DNA from: Rhodospirillales bacterium
GTDB lineage: Bacteria; Pseudomonadota; Alphaproteobacteria; Micavibrionales; Micavibrionaceae
NCBI GenBank assembly: GCA_020638395.1
Contig: JACKIP010000022.1
Coordinates: 1-6,038 of the forward strand
Direction: 5' to 3'
DNA length: 6,038 nucleotides
The notes under the pieces were generated by a model. The model saw nothing but the letters and a program-made list of their open reading frames with translations, was not told the DNA's origin and searched no databases. The position numbers were made by a program, and so were the translations under genes. The number at the start of each line of letters is the position of its first letter. Within the stretch, counting starts at the first letter, position 1. Below, in pieces: positions 4,630 through 6,038 of the stretch.

Positions 4630-5706
4630 ATGCGCATTCTTTTTCTTGACTGTACCAAAACCGCTTTTAACGGAGACACATTGCGGACCGCGCCTCTCGG
4701 AGGCATTGAAAGCGTCACCGTCAATCTGGCAGAAGCCTGCGCCCGGCGAGGGCATGAGGTCTGCGTGGTTAATAACGCGCCGGAGCATATGAGCGGCTGT
4801 ATATCCGGCGTTCACTGGTCGAATTACGATCAGTTTTTCACCCGTCTCCCCGCCTTTCATCCGGATGTTATCATCGCCAATCACGATGCGCGGCTGCTGG
4901 ACTTTGCCCGGCCGTTCAAAGCCGCAAACCCTCTTCCGGTCGTCTGGATGCATAACCGGATGTTGCTGGAAAAAACCATCCGCAAAGGCAATATGGGCGC
5001 TCTGCTGCGCTGGCGGCCCATTGGGGTTTTTCTGGGGGAAAAACACCGCAAGGAATGTCATTTCCTGCATCCGTTCCGGCGGCGGGAGATCATGCCGCAC
5101 GGCCTGAGCGCGGAATATCTGGGGATGCTTCCCCGTACCGATCTCCCCACCCCGCCCCGGGCGATTTTCTTTTCGCAGGCCTATCGCGGTCTGGCCACGG
5201 TCATAGAAAGCTGGATGCGTTATGTGCATCCCGTCGTGGCGGACGCCCAGTTCCACGCCTATACCGAGCCGCAAACCCTGCCCACGCCGGACATTCCCTA
5301 TACCGCCGGGCAGCTTGCCGCGTCCGGCATTTTTCTTCATGACAAGGTTCCCAAAGCTGTTCTGCGGGACCGCCTGCGGGAGTCGCGGGTGATGATTTAT
5401 CCCGGTTACAAGGATGAAACATTTTGCTGTGCCGCCACCGAAGCGCAGGCGCTGGGGGTTCCGGTTGTGACATTCGGGATCGGCGCGCTGTCCGAACGAG
5501 TCACGCATGGCCGGACCGGGTTCATCGCCCCGCACGGCAATCTTGAGGCTCTGGCAAACTATACGATTGACCTGCTCACCCGAGAGGCTCTCTGGCGAAC
5601 ATTGTCGCAGGCCGCAATCGAGGATGTTCAATCCCTGAACTGGGATCTTCTGGCCGCAGAATGGGAGCAAAAAATCTGGAACCACAACCGCCCGCCCGTA
5701 TTATAA
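4630..5706 (+). CDS. Family 4-type glycosyltransferase (GT-B fold)
   Basis: Predicted to move a sugar from a nucleotide-sugar donor onto a lipid, polysaccharide or other acceptor with retention of configuration. The acceptor is unknown; surface polysaccharide or glycolipid synthesis is an inference. The 358 residues have the usual GT4 layout. An N-terminal half (about 1-165) has the glycine-rich loop PLGGIESVTVNLAEACARRG (22-41). A C-terminal donor-binding half (about 175-345) has the E-x7-E motif E263/E271 in KDETFCCAATEAQALGVPVV, then GIGALSERVTHGRTGFI. No signal peptide or membrane segment is visible, so it is cytosolic or peripheral at the membrane. The ATG at 4630 fits the family opening MRILFLDC. 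It stands alone, divergent from rnd. A long minus-strand frame over it is a codon-bias shadow. Confidence 0.88.
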   Translation: MRILFLDCTKTAFNGDTLRTAPLGGIESVTVNLAEACARRGHEVCVVNNAPEHMSGCISGVHWSNYDQFFTRLPAFHPDVIIANHDARLLDFARPFKAANPLPVVWMHNRMLLEKTIRKGNMGALLRWRPIGVFLGEKHRKECHFLHPFRRREIMPHGLSAEYLGMLPRTDLPTPPRAIFFSQAYRGLATVIESWMRYVHPVVADAQFHAYTEPQTLPTPDIPYTAGQLAASGIFLHDKVPKAVLRDRLRESRVMIYPGYKDETFCCAATEAQALGVPVVTFGIGALSERVTHGRTGFIAPHGNLEALANYTIDLLTREALWRTLSQAAIEDVQSLNWDLLAAEWEQKIWNHNRPPVL

Positions 5707-5760
5707 TCCAAATAAAATCGGCAAGCCTCAAGATTGTGGCGTAATTGGGGCGAAAAGAGC

Positions 5761-5790
5761 TTGAATTTTTCGGCTGAAAAAGTGTATGCT
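5761..5790 (+). promoter_or_regulatory. Promoter of the gene starting at 5818
   Basis: TTGAAT (5761-5766) and TATGCT (5785-5790) are separated by 18 bp and fit a sigma-70-type promoter with a start near 5797. The spacer holds a small inverted repeat, TTTTTC-GGCT-GAAAAA (5766-5781), that could be an operator. It is the best promoter in the 111-bp gap after the glycosyltransferase, where I see no clear terminator. Confidence 0.5.
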
Positions 5791-5817
5791 AAGAAAACAT
5801 AGAGGGAGAATATAAAA

Positions 5818-6038
5818 ATGATAAGAGTGAAAGAAACCCATCAGATCATAGGCGCTTTTCAAAGAGGGACAAATTCTTCAGAGACTCAATCAGAATTGTC
5901 TGCTATTGGTATTCGAGGGGCACTGGTTGTTGCGCTGGCTCCCGAGATGGCTGGGCGCGTAAAACCAGGTGCTCAGAGTATAACTTTGAAAGATGGAACT
6001 GACTGCGACACGACGGAGCGGGTAGAAGGGTTTTCAGG
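5818..6038 (+). CDS. Unrecognised gene, 5' part only
   Basis: An open frame starts at ATG 5818 and runs 73 complete codons to the window edge without a stop. AGGGAG (5803-5808) lies 9 nt upstream, and a promoter-like pair (5761-5790) precedes that. The N-terminal sequence begins MIRVKETHQIIGAFQRGTNS and contains a moderately hydrophobic stretch, IGIRGALVVALAPEMAGRV (about 30-48). That stretch is too short and interrupted to call a membrane segment with confidence. No signal peptide is evident. I do not recognise a family and assign no function. The region looks less GC-rich than the glycosyltransferase before it. The start is well supported; the end is outside the window. Confidence 0.65.
   Translation, partial: MIRVKETHQIIGAFQRGTNSSETQSELSAIGIRGALVVALAPEMAGRVKPGAQSITLKDGTDCDTTERVEGFS

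Noticed and set aside
4546..5685. A 379-codon open frame on the minus strand over the glycosyltransferase
   Set aside because: It is fully antisense to a gene with clear GT4 motifs. Its translation is rich in Arg, Gly, Pro and His without domain logic, as expected of a codon-bias shadow.

Overview
The window reads as a piece of an alphaproteobacterial chromosome with moderate GC content. The strongest pointer is an adjacent divK-pleD pair (a single-domain receiver followed by a REC-REC-GGDEF diguanylate cyclase), the arrangement of the Caulobacter-type polarity pathway. It is supported by an EipB (DUF1849) envelope protein, a short HRDC-less ribonuclease D and a nearby rpmG, all common in Alphaproteobacteria. 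I cannot name the genus.

Layout. Positions 1-100 hold the 5' end of a minus-strand gene, called from a good Shine-Dalgarno site and an open frame to the window edge. A divergent intergenic stretch (101-321) is rich in inverted repeats and carries a clear promoter for rpmG (322-528, +), which encodes a ribosomal protein L33 longer than usual. rpmG converges with pleD (565-1992, -), and the two share one compact bidirectional terminator. divK (2035-2400, -) lies just upstream of pleD and probably shares its transcript. Between divK and eipB (2605-3543, -) is a 131-bp imperfect inverted-repeat element of the MITE or palindromic-repeat kind, abutting an AT-rich palindrome.

The 318 bp between eipB and rnd (3862-4479, -) have no convincing protein gene. 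They do hold nested stem-loops, a possible plus-strand promoter and a strong hairpin with a T run ending just short of the rnd stop codon. I read this as a candidate structured non-coding RNA of about 200 nt on the plus strand; a 6S-like RNA is one untested possibility. rnd is divergent from a GT4-type glycosyltransferase gene (4630-5706, +). Both seem to have their -10 elements almost on the start codon, so both mRNAs may be leaderless or nearly so. A further, unrecognised plus-strand gene begins at 5818 and runs off the window.

Together the genes cover cell-cycle signalling and c-di-GMP production (divK, pleD), envelope integrity (eipB), RNA processing (rnd), translation (rpmG) and surface polysaccharide or glycolipid synthesis (the glycosyltransferase). 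Apart from divK-pleD they look like neighbours rather than one functional system. I found no CRISPR array, transposase, tRNA or rRNA. The most novel-looking items are the candidate RNA at about 3652-3857 and the inverted-repeat element upstream of divK.
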